A stretch of 64,000 nucleotides of DNA from Kitasatospora sp. GP82 (GTDB lineage Bacteria > Actinomycetota > Actinomycetes > Streptomycetales > Streptomycetaceae). A program made the translations under genes and the position numbers. The stretch is from positions 1 to 64,000 of the forward strand of contig NZ_JARZAJ010000026.1 of the NCBI RefSeq assembly GCF_029892105.1. The letters are read 5' to 3'. The notes beneath the pieces are model-generated. The model had not been told where the DNA came from. It worked only from the letters and a program-made list of their open reading frames with translations, and did not search any database. This document shows, one piece after another, positions 51,290 to 60,042 of the stretch (position 1 is the stretch's first letter; each line of letters opens with the position of its first letter).

Positions 51290-52870
51290 ATGACCGCACT
51301 CGACCTCTCGCCCGCCGACGCGCCGCCGTCCGGCCTCGCCGCCGAGAGGGTCGCCAAGAGTTTCGGCAGTGTCCAGGCGCTCCAAGGCGTCACTCTCCAC
51401 TTCCCGTCCGGGCAGGTCACCGCCCTGATGGGGGAGAACGGTGCCGGCAAGTCGACCCTGCTGCGCATCCTGACCGGTGATCACCGCCCGTCCGAGGGCC
51501 GGGTGCTGCTGGACGGCACACCGCTCGACCTCGCCTCGCCGATCGACGCCCGCCGCGCGGGAATCCGGATCATCCCGCAGGAACCGGAGATCATCCCTCA
51601 CGTCTCGGTCGCCGAGAACGTCTACGTCGGCAGCCTGCCGCGCCGGTCCGGACGCCGCCTGGACCGCGCCGAACTGCGCCGCCGGATCACTGCGGACCTC
51701 GCCAGGCTCGGCTTCGACAAGGTCCTCGACCCCGACCTCCTCGGCTCCGAACTCACAGCAGCACAACGCCAGTTGGTGGAAATCCTGCGTGCGCTCACCG
51801 GGGAGGTGCAGACCCGGGCCATCGCCTTCGACGAGCCGACCTCCTCGCTCTCCGAGCACGAGGTGGAGGCGCTCTTCGCGCTGATCGGCCGACTGCGGGA
51901 CCAGGGCATCGCCGTCATCTACGTCTCGCACCGGATGAAGGAGATCTTCCGTCTCGCCGACCGGATCGCGGTACTGCGCGACGGTGCGCTGAGCGGGGTG
52001 CTCCAGGCCGCCGAGACCGACGAGCGCGAGCTGGTCCGGCTGATGGTCGGCCGGGACATGTCCAGCCTGTTCGTCCGTCAGGACGTCGCCACCGACGAGG
52101 TGGTACTCGACGTGCGCGGGCTGACCACCGACGACGTACACGACGTCAGTCTGCAGGTGCGGGCCGGCGAGGTGGTCGCCCTCGCCGGGCTGATCGGCGC
52201 CGGCCGCTCCGAGCTGGCCCTCGCACTGGCGGGCGACGCGCCGATCCGCTCCGGCGAGATCCGGCTCGGCGGCAGGCTGCTGCGGCTGCGCAGCCCCAAG
52301 GACGCGATCCGGGCCGGACTCGGCCTGGCGCCCGAGGAGCGCAAGGCCCAGGCGCTGTTCCTGCAGCGCACCATCCGCGACAACACCTCCCTGGTCAGCC
52401 TCGACCGGTTGAGCCGCTGGCGCTTCGTCAGGCGCCGCGACGAGAGGGCGCTGGCACAGGAGTACACGGACCGCCTACGGGTGCGTGCCCCCTCGATCGA
52501 GGCCGAGGCGCGCACCCTGTCCGGTGGCAACCAGCAGAAGGTGGTGCTCGCCCGCTGGCTGGCACGCCGTCCACAGCTGCTGATCCTCGACGAGCCGACC
52601 CGGGGCGTCGACATCGGCGCCAAGGCGGAGATCTACCAGATCATCGCGGACCTGGCCCGGGCCGGGAGCGCCGTTCTGGTGATCTCCTCCGAGCTGCCCG
52701 AGGTGCTCGGCCTGGCCGACCGTGTCGTCGTGATGCAGAACGGCAGGGTGACCGGCGAACTCGGCCGTGCCCAGGCTTCGGAGGAGGCCGTTCTCGCCCT
52801 GGCCATGACGGACGACCTGGCCGGAGCCCCCCGTACCGAACCCGACACCCCCACCGGAGTTTCCCGATGA
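51290..52870 (+). CDS. sugar ABC transporter ATP-binding protein (AraG/MglA type)
   Basis: A 526-residue tandem ATPase of the carbohydrate CUT2 family. The first domain has Walker A GENGAGKST and Walker B AIAFDEPTSS. In the second, Walker A is degenerate (GLIGAGRSE), as usual in this family, but the signature LSGGNQQK and Walker B LLILDEPTRGVD are intact. ATG 51290 follows GAGG. The stop overlaps the permease start. Confidence 0.94.
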   Translation: MTALDLSPADAPPSGLAAERVAKSFGSVQALQGVTLHFPSGQVTALMGENGAGKSTLLRILTGDHRPSEGRVLLDGTPLDLASPIDARRAGIRIIPQEPEIIPHVSVAENVYVGSLPRRSGRRLDRAELRRRITADLARLGFDKVLDPDLLGSELTAAQRQLVEILRALTGEVQTRAIAFDEPTSSLSEHEVEALFALIGRLRDQGIAVIYVSHRMKEIFRLADRIAVLRDGALSGVLQAAETDERELVRLMVGRDMSSLFVRQDVATDEVVLDVRGLTTDDVHDVSLQVRAGEVVALAGLIGAGRSELALALAGDAPIRSGEIRLGGRLLRLRSPKDAIRAGLGLAPEERKAQALFLQRTIRDNTSLVSLDRLSRWRFVRRRDERALAQEYTDRLRVRAPSIEAEARTLSGGNQQKVVLARWLARRPQLLILDEPTRGVDIGAKAEIYQIIADLARAGSAVLVISSELPEVLGLADRVVVMQNGRVTGELGRAQASEEAVLALAMTDDLAGAPRTEPDTPTGVSR

Positions 52871-53907
52871 CCACCGGCACCGCCTCCACCACCGAGCAGC
52901 CACACGCCCAGCCGGAACCCGGCCGGACGGCGGGCCTGGGCACACTGCTCGGCTCCGTCGGCGGCCAGAACCTCAGCCTGGTCGGCGCCCTGGCCGTCGT
53001 GCTCGTGCTCTTCGGCTCACTCAACGGCAACTACCTGAGCTGGGAGAACATCCAGGTCATCGCGGAGGCGGTGACCATCGCCGGACTGCTCGCGGTGGTT
53101 CAGACCGTCGTGATCATCTGCGGCGGCCTCGACATCTCGGTGGGCTCCCAGGCGGGTCTCGCCTCCGTCGTGAGTGCCATGGCCTTCACCTCCACCGGGT
53201 CCAGCGCGCTGCTGGGCATCGGAGCGGCAGTGCTGGTCGGCGGTGCGGTCGGCCTGCTCAACGGGATCGTGATCATCTACGGCCGGGTCAACCCGACCAT
53301 CGCCACCCTGGCAGGCCTGGCCGCCTACAAGGGAGTGGCCCAGCTGGTCTCCGCCGGGCGGGCCCAGGGCTACGTCCTCAACGACCCGCTGTTCATCTTC
53401 CTCAGCCGTGGGAAGATCGCCGGACTGCCGACCATGGTGTGGATCCTGATCCTGGTCGCCGTCGGAGTGCACGTGCTGCTCAAGTACACCGACATCGGCC
53501 GCAACATCTACGCGATCGGCGGCAACGACACCGCCGCCCGCCTGGCGGGCATCAACCTCAACAAGTACCTGGTCTCCGTCTACGCGCTCACCGGCACGGT
53601 GGCGGCGGTGGCCGGCGTCCTGCTCACCGCGCGGACCGGCTCCGGCCAGCCGGTGTCCGGCAGCGAGGGGCTCGAACTGCAGTCGATCACCGCTGCCGCG
53701 CTCGGCGGCTGTGCCCTCAAGGGAGGCAAGGGCGGTGTCGGCGGGACGCTGCTGGCGGTCGCACTGCTCGGCGCACTGCAGAACGGGCTGACAATCCAGG
53801 GCATCAACAGCTTCTGGCAGAACGTCGCCCAGGGGCTGCTGCTCGTCGGTGCCGTGGTCATCCAGCAGCGCCGCAACCGCGAGCGGGCCATCGGCCTGCC
53901 CGCGTGA
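52867..53907 (+). CDS. sugar ABC transporter permease (AraH/MglC type)
   Basis: A 346-residue membrane permease of the CUT2 family with about eight to ten hydrophobic segments and the conserved GGLDISVGS and AIGGNDTAARLAGI sequences. The ATG overlaps the ATPase stop (ATGA), so the two are translationally coupled. It forms the channel for the sugar bound by the lipoprotein at 50123. Confidence 0.94.
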   Translation: MTTGTASTTEQPHAQPEPGRTAGLGTLLGSVGGQNLSLVGALAVVLVLFGSLNGNYLSWENIQVIAEAVTIAGLLAVVQTVVIICGGLDISVGSQAGLASVVSAMAFTSTGSSALLGIGAAVLVGGAVGLLNGIVIIYGRVNPTIATLAGLAAYKGVAQLVSAGRAQGYVLNDPLFIFLSRGKIAGLPTMVWILILVAVGVHVLLKYTDIGRNIYAIGGNDTAARLAGINLNKYLVSVYALTGTVAAVAGVLLTARTGSGQPVSGSEGLELQSITAAALGGCALKGGKGGVGGTLLAVALLGALQNGLTIQGINSFWQNVAQGLLLVGAVVIQQRRNRERAIGLPA

Positions 53908-54390
53908 CGACGGCTCACGGAGCCCTCGGGTACGGCGGACCCACGAGCCGAGCGGGAGGGGCAGGCGCTGGTGGCTGCGCCTGCTCCACCGCTTCCCAAG
54001 ATCGCTGCTGCAGAGTGATGGTGACACAAGGTGAGTGGCCCTCGGCAGGGCCGATGCCATCGAGCTCGACCGCCGCGCACCGGACGATCACCGGGTTCGA
54101 CAACGGCACAACATAGGGTCCGCCGGTCAGCGGCCTTCGTCGGAGCGCTCGGGAGTGCCGTTGAGGATGCGGTCCATGGCGGCGCGGGTGCGGCCGTCTT
54201 CGGTATCCCGACCGTTGTGGGCGTTCGAGCCGGACGCCGGTCGCCGGTCGCCGGTCCGCCACCCGCAGGGGGGAGGGCGGATTCGGTCGTGGGGAGGAGC
54301 GGGTTCACCCCGCAGGGGGAGGTGGCGGAACGGTGAGACGCGCGACAGTGGTGGCGACGCCGAAAGTCGAACCGAATGGAGTGAACAGCC
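53908..54390. other. 483-bp gap after the transporter operon
   Basis: No intact gene. The minus strand near 54130-54205 reads TRAAMDRILNGTPERSDEGR, which resembles the start of small proteins carried with actinobacterial integrative elements, but the fragment is too short to assign. Confidence 0.35.
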
Positions 54391-54987
54391 ATGCAGCTTT
54401 CCGTACTTGGCCGACGTCCGCACCGCAGCCGCCGCACGGCGCGGGCCCGGGCGTCGACCGCCGTCGCACTCGCGGTACTCGGCACGCTCGCCGCGTACGT
54501 TCCCTCGGCTGCCGCTGCGCCCGCTCCCGAGAGCACCGCCGGCTCGCCGAGCAGTGCGGTGCGGGTGTCCGGTACCGCGGGTACCACGCTCACCAAGGAC
54601 TTCATCGGGTTCGCCGGGGACGACGTCCGGATCGAGATCGACGCCCGGACCGCCGTGAACGGTCAACCGGCCGGCGGCACCGGGCACTTCCATGTCGTCC
54701 ACCGCCACGTCGACGGCCGCCTGGTCGCCGACTTCACGGGTGACATCACCTGCCTTGTCGCAGGCGGCCGGGACGCGATCGCCACCGGTGTCATCACAGG
54801 CGGCCAGGCACCGTGGTTCCCCGGGCGTCAACTCCTCGGCACACGAGTCTCGCTCACTCTCCAGGACAACGGCCGGACCAGCCGGGCCGGTTGGCTCTGG
54901 GGTGCCCTCGGCGCACCGGTCTCCGACTGCCAGGGAACCGTCCCCTTCATCGGGATGACGCACGGCCACTTCACGGTGCGTGGCTGA
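54391..54987 (+). CDS. secreted protein of unknown function
   Basis: A 198-residue exported protein. An Arg-rich start leads into a signal peptide (TAVALAVLGTLAAYVPSAAA). The mature part is probably all-beta, with GHFHVVHRHVDGRLVADFTG and TRVSLTLQDNG segments and two cysteines (DITCLVAGG, SDCQG). The family is unknown to me. TGGAG lies about 10 bp before the ATG. Confidence 0.75.
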   Translation: MQLSVLGRRPHRSRRTARARASTAVALAVLGTLAAYVPSAAAAPAPESTAGSPSSAVRVSGTAGTTLTKDFIGFAGDDVRIEIDARTAVNGQPAGGTGHFHVVHRHVDGRLVADFTGDITCLVAGGRDAIATGVITGGQAPWFPGRQLLGTRVSLTLQDNGRTSRAGWLWGALGAPVSDCQGTVPFIGMTHGHFTVRG

Positions 54988-55250
54988 CGATTCACCCGGA
55001 ACGCGGCCCGGCCACACGAGGGGATGGCCGGGCCGGCCGGTCGATGCCGCCGGACGGGGCGCCGCCCCCGGCTCTCGTTCCGCACCTCGACAAAGCACAT
55101 GTCAGATGCGGTCTCCGCGCGTTGATCGAACCGTTGCTGACTCGACATCAGGAGTTCTCGTGGCGCGCCCTGTCGGCGGCCCGAGGGGGGTGATGTCATG
55201 CCCACACCGCTCGGGTTCCAGTGCCCGAGCCCCCCTCTACGGAGCTCCCC

Positions 55251-55787
55251 ATGCACTCCGCCCCACGCCTCTTGGCCCCCGCCGCCGCCTGCGCCCTCGC
55301 GCTCGGCGGCCTCGTGCTCGGCACCGGTTCCGCGCACGCGGCCGCCGCGTCCTGCTCGCAGGGCTACCTGCCGCTGCCCGACTCCGCCTGCACCCCGGGT
55401 GCCACCAACCCCGACGTCACCCAGGACACCATCGGCTCCACCATCTGCGTCTCCGGGTGGACGGGTACCGTGCGCCCGCCGACCTCGTACACCAACGCGC
55501 TGAAGGTGCGGCAGATCGCGGCGTACGGCTACAGCGACACCTACACCGGCGACTACGAGGAGGACCACCTGATACCGCTGGAGCTCGGCGGCGCACCGAA
55601 GGACCCGAACAACCTGTGGCCCGAGCCGAGATACGACACGGGCGTGGGCGTGACGGCGTACTCCAAGGACTCGGTGGAGAACAAGCTGAAGACGGCTGTC
55701 TGCAACGGTTCGGTGCCGCTGGTGGACGCGCAGAACGCGATCGCCACCGACTGGACCACCGCCCTGCAGAACCTCGGCCTGGCCTGA
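55251..55787 (+). CDS. secreted HNH-nuclease-like protein
   Basis: A 178-residue exported protein: signal peptide (PAAACALALGGLVLGTGSAHA), then a short domain whose EEDHLIPLELGG and NNLWPEPR segments match the beta-beta-alpha metal HNH-type fold seen in secreted actinobacterial nucleases (the His of DHLIPLE as the general base, Asn in NNLWPE as a metal ligand). Two cysteines near the start and one near the end may form disulfides. The ATG at 55251 follows CGGAG. It may degrade extracellular nucleic acid; activity is inference. Confidence 0.82.
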   Translation: MHSAPRLLAPAAACALALGGLVLGTGSAHAAAASCSQGYLPLPDSACTPGATNPDVTQDTIGSTICVSGWTGTVRPPTSYTNALKVRQIAAYGYSDTYTGDYEEDHLIPLELGGAPKDPNNLWPEPRYDTGVGVTAYSKDSVENKLKTAVCNGSVPLVDAQNAIATDWTTALQNLGLA

Positions 55788-55853
55788 CCGCACCCTGCTG
55801 CGCGCCGGCGCAGCCACCGCCCGGGCCGCCCCGCGCCCGGGGCCGGACAGACC

Positions 55854-55897
55854 AACGGTAGGGCCCGGGCCGTCCACACGGCCCGGGCCCTACCGTT
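55854..55897. terminator. 20-bp-stem hairpin immediately before the next gene
   Basis: AACGGTAGGGCCCGGGCCGT (55854-55873) pairs perfectly with 55878-55897 across a 4-nt loop. It terminates the HNH gene but ends only 12 bp before ATG 55909, so it also occupies the region where that gene's ribosome-binding site should be. Confidence 0.85.
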
Positions 55898-55908
55898 ACG
55901 GTGACGCC

Positions 55909-57120
55909 ATGACGATCAACGGGGAGGACCAGGCCACGGCCCGGGGTGCGGTGCTGCTGCTGGCCGCCGCCCCGCGCACCTCTCGCCGGCGGCTTCTCGA
56001 CCCAGAGCTCGGGATTGCCGAGGTTTCGACGGTGCCGACCAGGGCCCTACTGGCCGGCTGGACCGGGGCCGTGGACGTCGTACCACTGATGAACCCCGCA
56101 GAGCCGCAGGCCGTCCTCGCCCGGATACGGGAGGCCGCGAGCATTCGGGGCCCGCTGCTGGTCTACCTGTGCGGCCAGCTCATCAGGGACCACCGGCAAC
56201 GACTGGTCCACTTCGCGCTGTCCGACACCACCGACGCCACCGTCCGCTACACCGCACTGCCCTGGGCCTGGCTCGCACGAGAGCTGGCCACCCGTCAGTC
56301 CGGTACCACCGCCGTGATGGTGGACCTGGTCGCCGATGCGTCCTGTGTCCCCCTCCAGCTCGAAGACCTTCCTCTGCCGACACAGATCCGCCGGTGGGGA
56401 GTGATCGCCCCACCGGCCCGGCGTGGAACACTGCAGCCGCCCTCCTACACGATGGCCCTCGCACGGCTGCTGGGAGCCGCCTCGGACTCGCAACACATCG
56501 CTGACCTGCACCCGCTCGCCCTGGCTCAGGCCAATCTCACCCCCGGGAGCATCGTCCTCGACGCACAGACCGCAGTCGAGCCCGGCACCGACACCCGGCC
56601 CCGACCGGCACAGCGCGCCGAAGCCGTGGCCACCAGGTCGGAGCCGCCCAGGACCTTCACCCCGGTGGACCCGGCGGTCGACCGGCGCCCGGCGATCGCC
56701 GAGGCGGTGCGCAACGGAAACCACCACATCGCCGCCCAACTGACGACGGACTGGGAGCAGGACATCCTGCGGTCGGCAGGTCGGGAATCGGCGGCGATGG
56801 GCGACGTACTGGAGGTCCGGGCCACCGCCGCCACCGCTGCCGGCGCGACCGTACGAGCCGCCGAGCTGTGGGTGACCACCGCCGAACACCGGCTGAACTG
56901 GACCCACCCCCAGAACCCCCAGGTCCAGCTCGCAGTCCGCAATGCCCTGTACTGCTGGCAGCGGCTGGCGGACGAGGAACCGGCGGTCACCGCGCTCGGA
57001 CAGCGGCTGACCGAGGTGTTGAGGACGACCGGCCGAGAGAGCGCGGCCACTGCGGCCGAGGACCGAGTCGCCGACCTGCAGGGTCCCGCCTACAGGCCGC
57101 CGACCGGATGGCGTGCGTAG
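55909..57120 (+). CDS. protein of unknown function with a caspase-like-fold N-terminal region
   Basis: A 403-residue protein I do not recognise by name. The N-terminal half (about 1-190) has the alternating strand-helix pattern of caspase-like or similar alpha/beta domains (LLVYLCGQLIRDHRQRLVHF; TTAVMVDLVADASCVPL), but no clear His-Cys dyad is visible. The linker (about 215-260) is Pro/Arg-rich and the C-terminal half is helical with Ala-rich segments, resembling TPR-like repeats. No ribosome-binding site precedes the ATG; a 20-bp hairpin lies just before it, so translation may be leaderless from a promoter within the hairpin, or start elsewhere. Confidence 0.65.
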   Translation: MTINGEDQATARGAVLLLAAAPRTSRRRLLDPELGIAEVSTVPTRALLAGWTGAVDVVPLMNPAEPQAVLARIREAASIRGPLLVYLCGQLIRDHRQRLVHFALSDTTDATVRYTALPWAWLARELATRQSGTTAVMVDLVADASCVPLQLEDLPLPTQIRRWGVIAPPARRGTLQPPSYTMALARLLGAASDSQHIADLHPLALAQANLTPGSIVLDAQTAVEPGTDTRPRPAQRAEAVATRSEPPRTFTPVDPAVDRRPAIAEAVRNGNHHIAAQLTTDWEQDILRSAGRESAAMGDVLEVRATAATAAGATVRAAELWVTTAEHRLNWTHPQNPQVQLAVRNALYCWQRLADEEPAVTALGQRLTEVLRTTGRESAATAAEDRVADLQGPAYRPPTGWRA

Positions 57121-57156
57121 GCAACAGGAACCTGGAGGAGGGTAGGACAGGCCGAG

Positions 57157-57339
57157 CTACCGGGGCTGCCCACGCCTACGCCATTTCCTCCGGCGACGAG
57201 GCGGCTCGGAGCCCGGGAACAGGGCCCGGCGGTGCTTGCGTATTCGGCGTAGCGCAAGCCGTGCGCTGACGTACTCGAAGCTCATGGCCCAGCCCACCAC
57301 CAACGTGAAGATTCCCAGGCCGATCAGCTCTCCCCACAT
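57157..57339 (-). CDS. small single-pass membrane protein
   Basis: A 60-residue protein with one transmembrane helix (about 3-22; ELIGLGIFTLVVGWAMSFEY) and a strongly basic tail (RLALRRIRKHRRALFPG and RRRRKWRRRG). ATG 57339 has AAAGGGGAGGTC upstream, the best ribosome-binding site in this stretch; longer starts add residues with no benefit. Convergent with the 55909 gene. Function unknown. Confidence 0.5.
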   Translation of the reverse strand: MWGELIGLGIFTLVVGWAMSFEYVSARLALRRIRKHRRALFPGSEPPRRRRKWRRRGQPR

Positions 57340-57799
57340 GACCTCCCCTTTCATTGCAGGCGGCAGGTCCTCCATCGCCTACTGGTCCGGCTCCGCGATC
57401 CGGTGGGGTGGATGCGCACACCGCCGCCGAGGTTCCTCAATCAGTTCACTCTCCACGCCGAGCACGGTAGGGGCCCTGGCGGCTCCCACCTACCGATCTG
57501 ACGGCAAATCAGAGAGTTCGCCGGCCAACGTGCAGCAGCTGGTGGTCAGTTCGAGGCCCTCCGGAGCTGCCCCTGCTCGAACCCGCCATAAGGCGTGCGG
57601 GCCCGGATCCGGCGGTGTCGGATCCGGTCGGTCCCCTGCCGCAGCGGCTTGCCATGACGGATCGCCGGAAGCGACCGACGAGCACTGCGCCCCTCGTACT
57701 GCGATCACACGCACAGTCCTTCGAGCCCAGCCGGTCCGCTGCAGGCGGCGCTTCGACGTTCAGTCCGGGCGTCGGCGGGTCAGGCTTGCCGGGGCGGGC
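57340..57799. other. 460-bp gap without a convincing gene
   Basis: The promoter of the small membrane protein should lie at its left end. A minus-strand frame at 57490-57714 has no recognisable domain or ribosome-binding site. Nothing else seen. Confidence 0.35.
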
Positions 57800-58390
57800 T
57801 CAGCTGCACCAGAACAGGAAGCGGGTACAGGTCGGTGACGGCGACGGCGTGGGTTTCGTCGGCCGGGGTGAAGCGGACGGCTTCGGACCGCTCGTCGAAC
57901 CGGAGCCGGGTGGCGCCGAGGCGGTGGCGGCCGGAGCCGAGCCCGACGAGGTGCCGCTCGGCCGCGGGCGGGCGGTGGACCTGGTCGCGCCGGGCGATGG
58001 GGAAGTGCGGGAAGCGACGGGCAGCGGGGTGGGCGCGGCCGTCGCGGGGTCCGTGCTCGGCTGACTGTTCTCGACGGGAGTGGGGGTCAGCGCGGCCGGT
58101 TGGCCGGACTGCGGGGAGCTCAGCGCCAGCGCGCCCGCACCGCCGATGGCCAGTACCACAGCCGTGGCGGTGAGCACCCGCCCGCCCCGCCGGGACTTGC
58201 GTCTGCTGCGCCGGTTGCGACGGGCGTCGGCCCTGGTCGGCCCGGGTCTCGGCTCGGCAGCGGGGACTCCGGTCGCGCCGGGCATCGGCTCGCTGACGAA
58301 AGCCGGGGCCGCGGCCGAGGCCGGCATGCCGCAGCCGGGGCAGGACAGTGCACCGTTGAGGTGGCGGCGGCAAGGCGCGCAGTAGTTCAT
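57800..58390 (-). CDS. zinc-ribbon, single-pass membrane protein (SCO2400-like)
   Basis: A 196-residue paralogue of the protein at 5048-5698. It has an N-terminal zinc ribbon (YCAPCRRHLNGALSCPGCG), a basic region, one transmembrane helix (about residues 60-80; VLTATAVVLAIGGAGALAL), a Pro/Ser/Thr-rich outer segment and an ending CTRFLFWCS. ATG 58390 rather than 58396 is chosen because GGAAAG then sits 6 bp upstream, as in the paralogue. Both genes share TACGGAAAGAT before the start. Recalled similarity to the Streptomyces SCO2400 family; function unknown. Confidence 0.75.
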   Translation of the reverse strand: MNYCAPCRRHLNGALSCPGCGMPASAAAPAFVSEPMPGATGVPAAEPRPGPTRADARRNRRSRRKSRRGGRVLTATAVVLAIGGAGALALSSPQSGQPAALTPTPVENSQPSTDPATAAPTPLPVASRTSPSPGATRSTARPRPSGTSSGSAPAATASAPPGSGSTSGPKPSASPRPTKPTPSPSPTCTRFLFWCS

Positions 58391-58860
58391 CGTCATCTTT
58401 CCGTACTTTGTCTCGCGCCTTGGACGCGACCAGCCTCAGGAGACAGTAGGCATGCCACCCGATCGGCGGACAGGTGCCGGGTGTGAGGTTTTGGGAGAGA
58501 CCCCATGGTGATGACAGCGCGTCGGTGAACAGGGACGTCGGCAGGTGGCCACCACGAACGTGTCCGGATGCCCGTTCGTCGCTCCGGCGGGCGAGCGGAT
58601 CGCCGGTGACGGCCTCTCTCGACGAGTGACCGTGACCAGCACATTCGCAGCATGCCTTGGAAGGGCTGACGGGATGTCGAACGGAAGTCCGGCTCCGGGC
58701 ATGTTGGTTGAGCCGACGAGCCTGGGAGAACTGCCGATGTACCTGCGGAATGGGGGCGCCCTGGTGTCCGCCGCCGCCGGTGCCGAGAGGCTCGTGGCGT
58801 TGAGGCTGCTTCTGGTCCTCAGTGGATCCCGTGCTTGACCATCCATCGGAAGGACCTCAC
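58391..58860. other. 470-bp gap without a convincing gene
   Basis: Open frames on both strands lack ribosome-binding sites and motifs. GGAAGGACCTCAC just before 58861 is the ribosome-binding site of the RNA-ligase-like gene. Confidence 0.35.
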
Positions 58861-59412
58861 ATGCGCAAGACCCCGACCGTTTTCCGGCGGGATCCCGACG
58901 ACCGTGCCCACGTGCTGCCTGTGGTGCACCCCGGGTGCCGGTGGGTGCTCGACGGTGAAGGCCGGGCCACACGAAAGTGGGATGGCACGTGCGTGATGCT
59001 CGATGAGGCCGGCCGGTGGTGGGCCCGGCACGAGGTGAAGCCCGGGAAGAAGGCGCCTGATGGCTACCTGCTCATGGAGACGGACGAGGTCACTGGCAAG
59101 ACGGTCGGATGGGAGCCGGTGTCGGGATCGCCGTTCGCGAGGTTCCATGCCGAGGCCGTCGGCGACGGCGGCCCGGTGGATCCCGGGACGTACGAGCTCC
59201 TCGGCCCGAAGATCAACGGAAACCCGGACGGCTTCGCCGTGCATGTCCTGATGCCGCACGGGTGGGAGCCACTGTCCGAGTACAGCGTGCCGGGCACGGC
59301 CGAGGCCGCGGGTACCGGAAGGGCGAGCGCGAGGGTGAGAGTGGTAGCCGTCAGGCCGGCCGAGCAGGCGGTGGCGCGAAGTGTTCGCAGGGTCGGATTC
59401 CCCCTGGTATGA
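58861..59412 (+). pseudogene. truncated RNA-ligase-family protein
   Basis: A 183-codon frame starting at ATG 58861 after AAGGAC. Residues 1-142 match a bacterial RNA ligase 1-like family (DUF5565-like, from memory): ATRKWDGTCVMLD carries the KxDG adenylation motif, followed by ARHEVKPGK and YELLGPKINGNPDG. Family members continue with EGIVW and KIK motifs that complete the nucleotidyltransferase. Here the sequence changes after EPLSEY, and the last 40 residues are antisense to a signal-peptide fragment, so the catalytic domain is incomplete. Confidence 0.7.
59285..59400 (-). pseudogene. signal-peptide stub of a secreted protein
   Basis: The minus strand reads TLRTLRATACSAGLTATTLT followed by LALALPVPAASAVPG, a typical Streptomyces Sec signal peptide with cleavage after ASA. 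The frame then enters the RNA-ligase fragment in antisense. I infer that recombination near 59285 fused the 5' end of one gene to the middle of another. No ATG is left at its start. Confidence 0.5.
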
Positions 59413-59419
59413 AGCGAAT

Positions 59420-59467
59420 TGATCGCCTCGTGCCGTCGGATGAACACAACACAAGACGAGGCGATCA
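59420..59467. repeat. 12-bp inverted repeat with 24-nt spacer
   Basis: TGATCGCCTCGT (59420-59431) and ACGAGGCGATCA (59456-59467) are perfect inverted copies. Location just past the truncated RNA-ligase gene fits a terminator of that transcript or the end of an inserted element. Confidence 0.5.
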
Positions 59468-59594
59468 GCATTATGGGGGTACGACCGCAGGCGCCTCTCA
59501 GCTGGCCCCCGGTCACCGATCGTCGCGCCCGCCGTCTTGACGTGTCGCTGTCCTCAGTGCGTGGCACAGGTGCCGATGCGCACGGCGGCGGTTC

Positions 59595-60011
59595 TCACGC
59601 GACTGTCTCGACGCCGAGCTCGGTGAGCAGGCCGTGGACGCGCTGCTGGATCTCGTCGCGGATCGGGCGGACGGCCTCGACACCCTGGCCGGCCGGGTCC
59701 TGAAGCTTCCAGTCCAGGTAGCGCTTGCCGGGGAAGTGCGGGCAGGCGTCACCGCAGCCCATGGTGATCACCACGTCGGAGGCCTGGACCGCCTCGACGG
59801 TCAGCACCTTGGGGGTCTCGGCGGCGATGTCGATGCCGACCTCGCGCATCGCCTCCACGACGGCCGGGTTGACGCTGTCGGCCGGCGCGGAACCGGCCGA
59901 GCGGACCTCGACACGGCCGGCGCCGAGGTGGGTGAGGAAGGCGGCGGCCATCTGGGACCGGCCGGCGTTGTGGACGCAGACGAACAGTACGGACGGGACG
60001 GCAGTGCTCAC
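59595..60011 (-). CDS. arsC: arsenate reductase ArsC (low-molecular-weight phosphatase fold)
   Basis: A 138-residue enzyme reducing arsenate to arsenite. The N-terminal catalytic loop is CVHNAGRS (Cys-x5-Arg), with further cysteines in TMGCGDACPHFPG that complete the redox relay of the thioredoxin- or mycothiol-coupled type. GTG 60011 follows GGAAGAACACCC. It is the last gene of an arsR-aquaglyceroporin-arsC operon. Confidence 0.94.
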   Translation of the reverse strand: MSTAVPSVLFVCVHNAGRSQMAAAFLTHLGAGRVEVRSAGSAPADSVNPAVVEAMREVGIDIAAETPKVLTVEAVQASDVVITMGCGDACPHFPGKRYLDWKLQDPAGQGVEAVRPIRDEIQQRVHGLLTELGVETVA

Positions 60012-60042
60012 GGGTGTTCTTCCTTGCTCCGGCGGGGCCGGT

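Noticed and set aside
54127..54205. Fragment TRAAMDRILNGTPERSDEGR
   Set aside because: It resembles a small protein carried with integrative elements, but about 20 residues are too few to assign.
57490..57714. 74-codon minus-strand frame
   Set aside because: No ribosome-binding site, no domain, and unusual composition; not supportable as a gene.
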